Below are positions 35,828 through 42,621 of a DNA stretch of 64,000 nucleotides, piece after piece. The DNA lies in NCBI GenBank assembly GCA_021292105.1, contig CM037869.1, forward strand, positions 45,486,832-45,550,831, written 5' to 3'. The translations under genes were made by a program, and so were the position numbers. The stretch is from Anadara kagoshimensis. Taxonomy: Eukaryota > Mollusca > Bivalvia > Arcoida > Arcidae. How positions within the stretch are numbered: position 1 is the first letter of the stretch; every line of letters begins with the position of its first letter. The notes beneath the pieces are model-generated. The model did no database searches. It saw only the letters and a program-made list of their open reading frames with translations, and was not told the origin of the DNA.

Positions 35828-36108
35828 TTTTACTTAATAAAGTGATATAAAAATATGTGGTTCGCTTAATCAAGTACCTGTTTCCAAATCGCTGTGTCTG
35901 CATTGTTGAAATTGTCTAATTTTTGTGTGAACCAGAGATCTGGAAATATTTTTGCCCGTAGATTCTTCGGTACCCGTGGGGCACCAAGCATTCCCCCTCT
36001 CGGTCTTCCTCGAAGAAAACGTGGGATCCATGCATTTGTTAAGCTTAAAGAAATCACAAGTAAGCCGAACACTAACATAGTGTTGTTTACACCCATGGGC
36101 GCAGCCAT
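23094..36108 (-). CDS. PRSS16-like: S28-family serine peptidase (PRSS16/thymus-specific serine protease-like), 10 coding exons
   Basis: Coding exons, minus strand: 35878-36108, 34540-34721, 33155-33291, 31949-32044, 31581-31716, 29604-29718, 28356-28557 (7a) or 28108-28306 (7b), 26815-26908, 25951-26159, 23094-23203. All introns are GT-AG and all phases agree; the total is 1512 nt, 503 residues (502 with 7b), the usual S28 length. Residues 1-26 form a signal peptide. The motif [10 protein letters not shown] (59-68) is typical of the PRSS16 branch. The nucleophile is Ser181 in GGSYSG. Asp446 lies in NGSIDPW and His471 in [10 protein letters not shown], 25 residues apart as in prolylcarboxypeptidase. 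The family cleaves peptides in lysosomes, endosomes or outside the cell, often at proline. An in-frame TGA four codons upstream (TGA TTT GTC AAA ATG) fixes the start. No canonical AATAAA was found before the adjacent transposon; TATAAA occurs near 22963. Confidence 0.95.
23279..23351. repeat. Compound CA/GA microsatellite
   Basis: About 23 CA units, a short interruption and then about ten GA units. Confidence 0.97.
23560..23890. repeat. Dispersed repeat shared by three peptidase introns
   Basis: Blocks such as TTTCAAAAGTGCC, GAGAAAAGTGGCG and GTTGGCAGAAGAAATGAG are shared with 32225-32485 and 33312-33680. No coding capacity or clear termini. Confidence 0.7.
24638..24800. repeat. Duplicated segment, copy without MITE
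   Basis: Matches 25090-25430 from GAGGCTATTTGTGTATGT through GTCAAGTGTGACTGAGT to GGATTGAGTAATGG. It shows the site before insertion of the MITE at 25175-25380. Confidence 0.8.
24775..25050 (-). mobile_element. tRNA-derived SINE, family C
   Basis: Read on the minus strand: a head containing GGTGACTGAGTTGTTTAAAG, a B box GTTCGATTCCCACTCC, then a body with GGTTTTTTTTCATG. Confidence 0.7.
25175..25380. mobile_element. MITE family 4 (TTGACGTATCGCCG termini)
   Basis: 206 bp bounded by TTGACGTATCGCCGACCA and GGCCGGCGATACGTCAA; the inverted match extends about 34 bp through CACAATGTTCCG. A second copy in opposite orientation lies at 58279-58472. Comparison with the empty paralogous site at 24730-24745 supports recent insertion, with AATT at both edges as possible target duplication. 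Confidence 0.9.
25951..26159 (-). CDS. PRSS16-like: S28 peptidase exon 9 (catalytic Asp)
   Basis: Begins after TATTTTTTCAG and encodes [21 protein letters not shown] and [12 protein letters not shown] with catalytic Asp446. Donor ATG|GTAAGG. A second CAG eight bases into the exon would shift the frame and is unlikely to be used. Confidence 0.95.
26160..26814 (-). other. S28 intron 8
   Basis: 655 bp, with a CT/GT/GA compound microsatellite at about 26426-26484 and a GA run (26769-26810) ending right beside the exon 8 donor. Confidence 0.8.
26815..26908 (-). CDS. PRSS16-like: S28 peptidase exon 8
   Basis: Acceptor AATTCCAG|GGCGAC, donor CTAAA|GTAAAT. Encodes [15 protein letters not shown], a highly conserved S28 segment (usual form QW.YQTC.E.G.YQ), with conserved Cys375. 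Confidence 0.94.
26909..28107 (-). other. S28 intron 7: homopolymer runs and tandem repeats
   Basis: Contains two poly-C/poly-A blocks (about 27275-27302 and 27587-27619) and an array of about five 80-bp units next to exon 7b (27720-28107). A fragment of the AAACTTCCACCAGGGAAGTG repeat family also occurs around 27500-27660. Confidence 0.75.
27720..28107. repeat. About 80-bp tandem array abutting the exon 7b donor
   Basis: The motif CGAATGTACCCGAGGTT recurs at about 27750, 27839, 27917, 28000 and 28081, spaced 78-89 bases. Two alternating sub-types are visible (CTCAATGCAACATCGACC versus CCTTCATTGGAAGTCGC). In gene orientation each unit repeats GAGGTACAAT-like sequence resembling the true exon 7b donor. 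Confidence 0.85.
28108..28306 (-). CDS. PRSS16-like: S28 peptidase alternative exon 7b
   Basis: 199 nt between acceptor TTAACTTCAG|GGTGC and donor GGAG|GTACAA, entry phase 0 and exit phase 1, exactly as exon 7a. Encodes 66 residues from [12 protein letters not shown] to [10 protein letters not shown]. The last 26 residues differ from 7a by a single Met/Leu exchange although about nine codons carry silent changes; the first 40 residues are strongly diverged. It is therefore a functional paralogous exon. Using both exons would shift the frame, and the 49-nt gap to 7a is too short for normal splicing, so the two should be mutually exclusive. The exon lies between the two catalytic blocks, in or beside the helical SKS domain that caps the active site in S28 enzymes. 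Confidence 0.88.
28356..28557 (-). CDS. PRSS16-like: S28 peptidase alternative exon 7a
   Basis: 202 nt between acceptor TTTACTTCAG|GGTGG and donor GGAG|GTAAAG. Encodes 67 residues from [13 protein letters not shown] to [10 protein letters not shown]. It keeps an N-glycosylation sequon (NIT; NVT in 7b) and the LC cysteine also present in 7b. The conserved family segments around KCTDFKYD and [12 protein letters not shown] run into exon 8. Confidence 0.93.
28761..29033. mobile_element. MITE family 2
   Basis: Near-perfect termini: CCAGGCCCGTTTCACAATC at the left and TGATTGTGAAACCGGGGCC then AGG at the right. Adenine/thymine-rich interior without coding capacity. Confidence 0.88.
29277..29450. 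repeat. GGGCAATAACTCC dispersed repeat
   Basis: Shares GGGCAATAACTCCCAGG, GAGCAAACCATCT and GAAATAGTGCTTCAT with 53310-53510. Non-coding. Confidence 0.75.
29604..29718 (-). CDS. PRSS16-like: S28 peptidase exon 6
   Basis: Acceptor TTTCTTTCAG|ATTATG, donor GAG|GTAACT. Encodes [20 protein letters not shown] and [10 protein letters not shown], both recognisable PRSS16-branch segments. Confidence 0.95.
30282..30475. mobile_element. SINE family A head joined to an inverted family C fragment
   Basis: The plus-strand head CTACGGTAGCCCTGTCGG is broken after GGAGGCCGGGTTC. At once a minus-strand piece follows with B box GGTTCGAATCCCAC and a tRNA-like head. A nested or chimeric SINE. Confidence 0.6.
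30831..30942. mobile_element. 112-bp hairpin element
   Basis: Perfect 24-bp arms: AAGAAATAAGGTAATTTTCC plus AATG at the left and the exact complement at the right, around a 64-bp loop. Confidence 0.85.
31327..31540. mobile_element. MITE family 1
   Basis: Left end TACATAAGTTAAACACTAAGC is degraded; the right end TTGTTAGCTCAGTGTTAAAC, then TTTCGACAAATTTGTA, is clear. Ends shortly before exon 5. Confidence 0.8.
31581..31716 (-). CDS. PRSS16-like: S28 peptidase exon 5
   Basis: Acceptor TTTTTTTTCAG|AATATC, donor TTTTGT|GTAAGA. Encodes [20 protein letters not shown] and a helical tail. The family equivalent is EY..VV..SL...G..C. Confidence 0.95.
31759..31869. mobile_element. Inverted dimer of the miniature palindromic element, 6-bp TSD
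   Basis: Two units of the AGCACATGAC family lie head to head, making a perfect outer and inner palindrome. AGCATT flanks both ends (31753-31758 and 31870-31875). It sits in the 232-bp intron 4, so nearly half of that intron is foldback DNA. Confidence 0.88.
31892..31911. repeat. GT microsatellite
   Basis: About ten GT units in intron 4. Confidence 0.95.
31949..32044 (-). CDS. PRSS16-like: S28 peptidase exon 4
   Basis: Acceptor CTCTAATAG|GTGCC, donor ACTG|GTGAGT. Encodes [19 protein letters not shown] followed by TSAPI, the helix and strand directly after the nucleophile elbow. Confidence 0.95.
32045..33154 (-). other. S28 intron 3
   Basis: 1110 bp with a dispersed repeat (32225-32485), a family C SINE (32676-32870) and an AATC microsatellite (33098-33131) next to exon 3. 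Confidence 0.8.
32676..32870 (+). mobile_element. tRNA-derived SINE, family C
   Basis: Head GGGGCTTCTATGGTCGAGTG, B box ATCGAATCCTACTCGG, body with GGTTTCCGGTTTCTTCCAC and GATATATGTGAAAGAATC. Confidence 0.82.
33155..33291 (-). CDS. PRSS16-like: S28 peptidase exon 3 (nucleophile Ser)
   Basis: Acceptor TCTTTTACAG|TGATATG, donor TCAG|GTATGT. Encodes [20 protein letters not shown] and ends in FGGSYS, so the nucleophile Ser181 is three codons before an intron that splits the final Gly codon of the motif. Confidence 0.96.
33292..34539 (-). other. S28 intron 2
   Basis: 1248 bp. The dispersed repeat (33312-33680) is interrupted by a family 1 MITE (33382-33553). The remainder to 34539 is unassigned. 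Confidence 0.7.
33382..33553. mobile_element. MITE family 1, degraded left end
   Basis: Right terminus TTAGTGTTAAACTTTCGACA, then GATATATACTGT, is clear; the interior keeps TGTCGAGAGATGGACA and similar family blocks. Confidence 0.65.
34540..34721 (-). CDS. PRSS16-like: S28 peptidase exon 2
   Basis: Acceptor ATTTAAAAG|CGATAT, donor ACCAG|GTAAAA. Encodes [30 protein letters not shown] and [12 protein letters not shown], the classical S28 N-terminal blocks (GGP.F..IGGEG; EHR.YG.S.P). Confidence 0.96.
34722..35877 (-). other. S28 intron 1 with triplicated exon-edge units
   Basis: 1156 bp. From 35381 to the exon border it consists of three GA-rich tandem units that carry copies of the exon 1 end; the rest (34722-35380) is unassigned. 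Confidence 0.8.
35392..35885. repeat. Tandem units duplicating the exon 1 splice donor
   Basis: AAATCGCTGT followed by GGGGGTCGTCGGTCC, a G run, a GA microsatellite and TTTTACTTAATAAAGTG recurs at 35392, 35531 and 35705. The true exon edge is at 35886. In gene orientation the copies at 35531 and 35705 reproduce GCGATTTGGAAACAG|GTACTT, the last exon 1 bases plus donor. Spacing is 139, 174 and 181 bases, varying mainly in GA length. Confidence 0.92.
35878..36108 (-). CDS. PRSS16-like: S28 peptidase exon 1 (start, signal peptide)
   Basis: 77 codons. The start [10 protein letters not shown] leads into hydrophobic [16 protein letters not shown] (signal peptide, cleavage probable after Ala26). A basic stretch and the family motif [10 protein letters not shown] follow. 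Donor AAACAG|GTACTT. Confidence 0.95.
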
Positions 36109-37770
36109 TTTGACAAATCACATGATAAACCTTGTGACCCAAGGTATACAATAAACGCGGAAAAGGTTATGGTATGTACATGTAGTATGTTAAAATAATC
36201 CGGTTCAGTAAGTTCTGACATGTACAGCCCCCCTCTTAGTATAATAGCGAACCAAGGTTATGGAAGCTCAGTTTGGTAAACAAATAAAGTTTGTTTGTAT
36301 AAATAACTAAAATTAAAAGAGTTAAAATGGACATTTATTAAAATTTCATAAACATTCAAATCAATAGCCACCACTGTAACATACAAACTGAACAAATTAC
36401 AAAATAATATATATAATATTGCATAATTGTACATTACAGAAATAGATATCTGCACAGATTGCACAAATTACATAATATACAGCTTAATCTAAACTACACA
36501 CATCCACTGATGGTACCTTATGGCAATATGTATCTGGAAGGATTACATAATTTTGTCACGACAAAATCTAAAGTTTTCAGACTAGATCTGTATAAACAAC
36601 AAACCATATATAATTGAAAGGGAAGCGTCCTTTTGCATCAGTTGCATATATTTGATTTAGAGTTATCAACTCCGCCACTAATTTAAATTTCTTGTGTTTT
36701 AATTCCGCCAGGATCTGGAGGTCTTTAGCGCCAGTCTACATGTACAGTTAATTCATGTTATAAATGTCAATAGATAGGTATTTCAAATGTAAAGCAGCAG
36801 AAATGATGTCCAGAAGATCATCCATGGTTATATGTCTGGTTTGTTTAAGATAGACAAAGACAAACTTGAAAAATTGATTGAAATATGTTCGAAAGCCCAG
36901 AGTTCCCAGCTCAGCTGCAATCACGATCAGAGTTTCAGGAAATCTTAATGGCGATTGGAGTTGCTACCAACAAAGAAGGAACATTTTTGTCAGCAAATGA
37001 TGTCCAGATTATTGTTCATATCTCCATCGCACTCTCAATAAAGTGAGACAGTTGGGTACCATATTAGTGCAAAAGGACTATTGGTTTTTAAAAAGTTGGT
37101 GGCGGATATGATATACTGGCGCAAAAAGGTTGTGGCGCAAAAGGAAGCTAAAATGGTTCAAATTGAATTTCACCCAATTGAAATAGGTTGCCAAATCTGG
37201 GGGGGAACAGCCATACCACCACCCCCCCCCCCCCCCCCCCGACAACAGAACATTTTTAGTTATATAAAGTAGCCAATTAGATTCGAAATATCTTCTTCGC
37301 TAGAAAAAGCAAATATATTATAAAAATATTGAATTATAAGCTCTCTCTCATGTTTAATTAATAAATATATGGTTATTAATTAGAATAATTAGTGTATCTT
37401 AATTAAGGGTTCTACAATATATTTAAAATATTTGACATATACTGAGATAAATGATTTTAGATTAAAAAAAAAAAGTACCACCCATTTTCAGTTTGGTTCC
37501 GGTTTAAATATCACCAAGTCATGAAGAAAATCAAGAATATCTTCTTCACACTGTAAATCCGTTTCACATGCAAGTTAATTTGAGAGCCGCGATTCGTCCG
37601 TCCATGTCGTCAGCAAGTGGGGATTATATTTGCTGCTTGCAAATAAATTGTTGACTAAGGGATATTGCAAGCCTAGGCTTATCAAGGACCTCAAAAGGTG
37701 TTATGGCCTTCATCACAGTATTGTTGATAAGTTTGATGTCTCTGTGTCCAGGATTGTCCTGGATATATTT
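36109..37770. other. Upstream flank of the peptidase gene, no gene seen
   Basis: 5' flank on the minus-strand gene side, otherwise unassigned AT-rich DNA. A run of about 22 C lies at 37219-37240. Confidence 0.5.
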
Positions 37771-37975
37771 GGCGTCCCATAGTTCCATGTTCCTTTCACA
37801 CGATTTTGATTACACATGTGGCGGATGTAGCTAGGCTTACCCTTCCAGAGCACCCGGCCTCACTTCCCTGGTGGAAGTTCACGTGTCTAACCTAACTTGT
37901 CCGTTCCAAAATTTTTACTTTGCTTCTGGATTGTGATTCGGACATCGATTAGTATGTTTGTTTTTTGATTTATTG
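37770..37975 (+). repeat. Dispersed repeat (CTTCCCTGGTGGAAGTTCACG)
   Basis: Nearly the same 200 bp occurs at 51395-51610, with shorter or inverted relatives at 28615-28760 and 59500-59635. Shared blocks include TCCATGTTCCTTTCACAC and TTTACTTTGCTTCTGGATT. The central TTCCCTGGTGGAA is a short palindrome. Non-coding. Confidence 0.82.
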
Positions 37976-37979
37976 ATTG

Positions 37980-38170
37980 AATAGGGCTTTACTCTAGATC
38001 AAGAATATTTCACTTATATTGAAACATCACCAGATCTATTCAGGTGTAGCGACAGAAAATTTTTACCTTTGCAGTAAGTGCAGGGAGGACACGAGTCATC
38101 GTTTTTAAGTTCTCTTACTAAGCACTTTCGTTTCAATACCATGTGCTATAGCAAAAGAACAGTCACTTCT
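37980..38170 (-). mobile_element. Decayed SINE family A
   Basis: Contains GATCAAGAATATTTCACTTA and CAAGCACTTTCG-like blocks of the family A body on the minus strand, without an intact tRNA head. Confidence 0.5.
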
Positions 38171-38780
38171 TTTCTTTCAGTCTCGGCCAAGATCCGGCTG
38201 GGTTCCGGTGACCCCTGCGTAGACGGAGTTATTACTCTAACTGCTATATTGTTATATTTTGTATAATTAAGTTTTAATCGGAGAGTGGACTTCTCCTACC
38301 TCATTTTTGTAGATCGAAATATTAATGTTTTTTCAAATGTTTTCACACCATTTCAATTGATAAATGACGTCATCATTTTAAATCAGTGCTTTACGGCAGA
38401 TAACAAGACCAATTAACATACAAACACTAATTGAGTGACCAATAAACCCACATTCAGCTGAGATATGTCAGTTATAGATAATTGCGTGCAGATAAACACG
38501 TGGATTATCTGTCACCATGGTTACACGAATAAAACGAAAAAATAAGTGTCAGATTCATATAACTTGATATAAAAGGCATCTTAGAAAATTATTAATAATA
38601 GAATCTAAATATAAAAAAATAATATTAAAAAAAAAAATAAATAAAAAGAAAACAGAAAAAATGGAGAAATCTTAATGCTCCCGCCAGCTCTATAGAAATT
38701 TGAAATTTAAAAACGTTGAGAGACAGTATAATTGGAAATTTTTATTTTACATTAACTTTACAAAAATTAATTAAAAAGAG
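38171..38780. other. No recognisable feature
   Basis: AT-rich intergenic DNA with A runs around 38620-38660. Confidence 0.5.
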
Positions 38781-38782
38781 TT

Positions 38783-39003
38783 ACTGTACGGGCCTGTCGA
38801 AAATTTGACAATAAGAAACCAACACATTAGTTCCGAACTAGCAGCTCATCTCAGCTCTCCGTTAGCTATATCTGGACAACTTTTTGGAGGCTGTCATTTA
38901 TATCTAGGCAGATTTAGTTATTAGTTAATAATATCACTGTCACTCGGCAGTCGAACTTACTAGCTCAACGTTAAACTGAACATGTTGACAGGACTGTACT
39001 GTA
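38783..39003. mobile_element. MITE family 1
   Basis: Termini ACTGTACGGGCCTGTCGA and GTTGACAGGACTGTACTGTA; interior with CAGCTCATCTCAGCTC and TCACTCGGCAGTCGAAC as in other copies. Confidence 0.85.
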
Positions 39004-39106
39004 TCTATGGAATTTGTCTTAAAAATTGGGTAACATAATTTTTTGAAATTTTGTGGAAACACAAATAATATTTGTAAAGTTAAAAAAATTCTTAACCCAA
39101 AATTCA

Positions 39107-39520
39107 GATGTACCTGTTACCATAGCGGCGATGTACCTGTTTCCATAGCGGCGATGTCCCCCCTTTACCATAGTGGCGATGTACCTGTTACCATAGCGGC
39201 GATATATCTGTTACCATAGCGGAGATGTACCCCTTTACGATATCGGAGATGTACGCTTATATCATAGCGGCGATGTACCCGTTACCATAGCGGAGATATA
39301 CCCGTTACCATAGCAGCGATGTACTGTTACCATAGCGGAGATATACCCGTTACCATAGCAGCGATGTACTGTTACCATAGCGGAGATATACCCTTACCAT
39401 AGCAGCGATGTACTGTTACCATAGCGGAGATATACCCGTTACCATAGCAGCGATGTACTGTTACCATAGCGGAGATATACCCGTTACCATAGCAGCGATG
39501 TACTGTTACCATAGCGGAAT
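39107..39520. repeat. 23-bp minisatellite, first array
   Basis: About 18 copies of a 22-23-bp unit GTTACCATAGCGGCGATGTACC. The right half is organised as a higher-order dimer of about 45 bp alternating GCGGAGATATACCC and GCAGCGATGTACT. Confidence 0.95.
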
Positions 39521-39599
39521 TTGGCTAACATTGATTGTTAAAGTTTTGTAGAAACACAAGTAATATTTGAAAAGTTAAAGATTTTCCCAGCCAAAATTC

Positions 39600-39870
39600 A
39601 GTTGCCATGGCGATGTACCTGTTACCATAGCAGCGATGTACCTGTTACCATAGCGGCGATGTACGCCCTTTACCATAGCGACGATGTAACCTTTTATCAT
39701 AGCGGCGATGTACCTGTTACTATAGCGACGATGTACCTGTTACAATAGCGGCGATGTACCTGTTACCGTAGCGGCGATGTACCTGTTACCATAACGGCGA
39801 TGTACCTGTTACCATAGCAACGATGTACCTGTTACCACGTACGTGTTACGATGTATCTGCTTGTTACCAT
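39600..39870. repeat. 23-bp minisatellite, second array
   Basis: About eleven further units of the same repeat. The 65 bases before each array (39040-39107 and 39536-39603) are also similar, so flank plus array was duplicated as a block. Confidence 0.93.
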
Positions 39871-39924
39871 AGCGATGATGCATCCGCTTGTAACCATATC
39901 GACAATAAATCCCTATCGAAAGGA

Positions 39925-40130
39925 TGGTCATCAAACTGACGATTTAGTGGAAGTCCACATCTTATTTTTGTTACCAATATCTCAGCAGCTTTTCGTCAAT
40001 TGCTATCTAGCTCTCAGCAACTTATATTATATGATATTATCACAAGCCGCTTCCATATGTCGGTCAATCGGAAGTCGATCTTCAACTCCTTTTTGATAGC
40101 TCTTCGTTAAACTATCGACAGATCTGTACC
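39925..40130. mobile_element. MITE family 1, left end degraded
   Basis: Right terminus TTTTTGATAGCTCTTCGTTA followed by AACTATCGACAGATCTGTAC. Confidence 0.7.
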
Positions 40131-40171
40131 ATATGCCTTCATGTTACTACACGTGGCATTTTTATAAGGAG

Positions 40172-40353
40172 TACAGTCAAACCTGTCTATAAAGGACACC
40201 AAAGTGAACCAGTAAAAGTGTCCTTTATGGGCAGGTGATCTCTATATACAGGTTGAAATAGCATGCATATAGAACAATTGGGATACAATTCTATTGGCTT
40301 TTATGAGCAGGTGGCCTTTATATAGAGGTGGCTTTTAAGCTAGGTTGGACTGC
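40172..40353. mobile_element. MITE family 3 (ACAGTCAAACCTGTCTA termini)
   Basis: Left ACAGTCAAACCTGTCTATAA, right TTAAGCTAGGTTGGACTG. Interior CAATTGGGATACAATTCTA is shared with 52861-53009 and 57726-57908. A fragment lies at 40565-40633. Confidence 0.85.
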
Positions 40354-40376
40354 ATTAATACCGTATTGTTGGAGAT

Positions 40377-40545
40377 GAGTGGAATGGAACGATGGTGTTT
40401 TACGTCACAGTCAAGATTCACTTTTATTCTAGTGTTCGGAGAAAACCACCCACCTTACAAGCAAACTTACAAACATTCTCACATAATACGATCTTCCCCA
40501 AGTGGAATAATCCCACTTGGGAAAGATCTTATTGTGTGAGAATTA
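40377..40545 (-). mobile_element. SINE-derived body with terminal hairpin
   Basis: GTGTTTTACGTCACAGTCAA and GGAGAAAACCACCCACCTTA match the SINE body on the minus strand. The segment ends in a palindrome around AAGTGGGATTATTCCACTT with arms CACACAATAAGATC-like. Confidence 0.55.
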
Positions 40546-40639
40546 GGATTACATGTATAAGACTTACTTGATGAATACTTCAGACAGGTGGACTTTATAA
40601 GGAGGTGGACTATATAGCAGGTTATACTGTATAATATGT

Positions 40640-40895
40640 AATACAGAGAAGTAATGTCATGTAATGCTTAAATTACATGCATCTGTGTCCATGTAATGCA
40701 TTACATTACAATTACATGTAATGCAAAGATTGAAGCATTACACATTACATGCATTACTTGGGGAAATGTAATGCATTACAGAGCATTACAATTACAAATA
40801 AGCATTACTCCATGCCTGGTGGGATTCGGACCTAGGCGATGAGAGGCACTTTCATCTATAATAGACCATCCGGCGACACCGAGCCCCTCCCCAAA
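40640..40895. repeat. ATGTAATGCATTACA cryptic repeat and SINE head remnant
   Basis: 40651-40810 is built from interleaved TGTAATGCATTACA palindromic words. 40806-40890 then carries a minus-strand tRNA-like head (GGTCCGAATCCCACC, CGGTGTCGCCGG). Confidence 0.6.
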
Positions 40896-41286
40896 TGTCT
40901 TTTTTGAAATTACTAAAACAGTGGCCATATTAAAGTCACTATCAATCCGGCAAACTGATTCGATTTATCTTGCTATTTTCTTCTTTACATTTAACAGAAT
41001 TTTGTTAGCGATATACTAAATGGAAATTGATTTAAAATGTTTTATTTATTCAAGGTACTGATAATTAATAAATAATTGATATTAATACCAGGTAGGGCAT
41101 CGGCCATCTTGTAATGTAGGCCATGTTGATAACACAGAAATTATCAAAATGCAAAATTATTCTAAAACCAAATTTCAAAGTGGAGTTCCATTAACTGTTA
41201 GATAACAGTGTTTATCCAGACCATGTTTAAACTTCCTACATTCCACTTATATGCCAATCAAAACGTTGTTGTGACAATGATGCCGA
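40896..41286. other. GPCR upstream region, no repeat recognised
   Basis: Unassigned DNA directly upstream of the GPCR, with two GGCCAT repeats near 41100-41125. Confidence 0.5.
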
Positions 41287-41307
41287 TGACGTAAGTAGAT
41301 CACGTGA
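41287..41307 (+). promoter_or_regulatory. CRE-like and E-box pair upstream of the GPCR
   Basis: TGACGTAA (41287) and the palindrome TCACGTGA (41300) lie about 170 bases before the start codon. They match core sites of CREB/ATF and bHLH-Zip factors. Their functional role is inference from position only. Confidence 0.25.
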
Positions 41308-41472
41308 CTGTTTTTACCAACGACAAGGAACTTAGCTTTAAATGTTTTTGAAACTGATAATCTTTTAGGTTATGCCCAATGTTATTTATCTAAGTTTAAT
41401 TTTTTTTCAAAGCAGGTAAAACACATATTATCTGATATTTAGCGATATCAAATGTTTTGATGTAAAATTTAA

Positions 41473-42621
41473 ATGGCAGACGATAAAATTCAACATGAAA
41501 CAAAATGGTTGAATTTGTTAAAATCTTACAAAATATCATCAGTTTTTTGTACAGGGAATCACTGTGATGTATCTTTGGAATCGGCGAAATATATAAACAC
41601 CAGCGAATTCGTACAAACCGATGTCATTCCGGAATACGGAACAATTCTGAGTGGAATGTGTGACGCTGATCCCGATAACCTGCACGAGAAAATTAAACAA
41701 GTGACTTTGATACCGTTGTCGGTGTTGATTATAAGCTGTAATTTTGCGGTAATCATTTTTATGGCTGTTAACAAACATTTTCACAGCCCAACATATTTCT
41801 TGATTGGTTGTTTGGGTATGGCGGATTCGTTTGTTGGTTTCGTTTCCATCGGGACGCTCATTACGCATGCTAAAGAATCAACGTTAGATACATGCTTGAT
41901 ACGGATTGGGTTTTCTATAGCATCGTGTGTAGCATCGTTGATGTTTTTGGTGTGTATTGCGATAGATCGATACATTGCAATAACTCAGACGCTACTTTAT
42001 AAACAAATCGTCACGGAAACCAAAGTAGGAGCTGTTACAATATTGGTTTGGACATTTTCTTTATGTTTTGGATTTTTGCCTCTTATGGGTTGGAAAAGAG
42101 ATGAATACCGCCATTACTGTTCTTTTTTGTATGTTCTTCCGGATAATTACGTCATTTTGTTATTTGTTGTTGGCGCATTTATTCCATTTTTCGTCATGCT
42201 TGTAATTTATATCAAGTTGTATAAAAACACTAAAATACACATAAAAAGAATAGAGGCCATAGAGAATTTACATTTGGACACTCGGAATAATAATGGACCA
42301 CTCGGAATTTCGTTACGGACCTGGAAATCCCTAAAAACGTTGACCGTGATCATTGGATGTGTATTCCTGACGTGGATTCCGTTAATTATTACCTCAATTG
42401 TCCAGATAACGATAGGACACAAAGCTTGCTTCTTAAAAGATATCATTGGAACGCATTTGTTGATTCTGGGATATTCCAACTCTTTCCTAAATCCTCTAAT
42501 ATATGCCTTCAGAAGTAAAGATTTCCGGGAAAAGGTTAAAAAGAAATTTTGTCGGAAACATGTTTGCCATCCGGTGGAGTTTATTTCGGTCTATCCGATT
42601 TCTAGGGGAAGTAATAAGTAA
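41473..42621 (+). CDS. Intronless class A (rhodopsin-family) G-protein-coupled receptor
   Basis: 382 residues; TAA directly before the ATG (TTTAAATG) fixes the start. Seven hydrophobic helices lie at about 77-99, 107-130, 141-163, 186-206, 225-247, 288-310 and 325-345. Landmark residues are Asn90 (TM1), Asp118 in LGMAD (TM2), Asp165-Arg-Tyr (TM3), Trp193 (TM4), TWIP 300-303 (TM6) and NPLIY 340-344 (TM7). Helix 8 is basic, with Cys360 as a possible palmitoylation site. Asn42 in NTS can be glycosylated. FLPLMGWKR after TM4 and the DRYIAI run resemble the adenosine/GPR119/lysolipid receptor group, but orthology is not clear and the ligand is unknown. It would signal at the plasma membrane. A possible polyadenylation signal AATAAA occurs at 43402, or a nearer non-canonical one is used. 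Confidence 0.95.
   Translation: MADDKIQHETKWLNLLKSYKISSVFCTGNHCDVSLESAKYINTSEFVQTDVIPEYGTILSGMCDADPDNLHEKIKQVTLIPLSVLIISCNFAVIIFMAVNKHFHSPTYFLIGCLGMADSFVGFVSIGTLITHAKESTLDTCLIRIGFSIASCVASLMFLVCIAIDRYIAITQTLLYKQIVTETKVGAVTILVWTFSLCFGFLPLMGWKRDEYRHYCSFLYVLPDNYVILLFVVGAFIPFFVMLVIYIKLYKNTKIHIKRIEAIENLHLDTRNNNGPLGISLRTWKSLKTLTVIIGCVFLTWIPLIITSIVQITIGHKACFLKDIIGTHLLILGYSNSFLNPLIYAFRSKDFREKVKKKFCRKHVCHPVEFISVYPISRGSNK

Noticed and set aside
35381..35903. ORFs of 72-121 codons with Leu-Ser repeats
   Set aside because: Readings of GA microsatellites and of duplicated exon-edge units in intron 1.
39107..39870. CRISPR-like array
   Set aside because: Units are contiguous without unique spacers and the genome is eukaryotic; it is a minisatellite.
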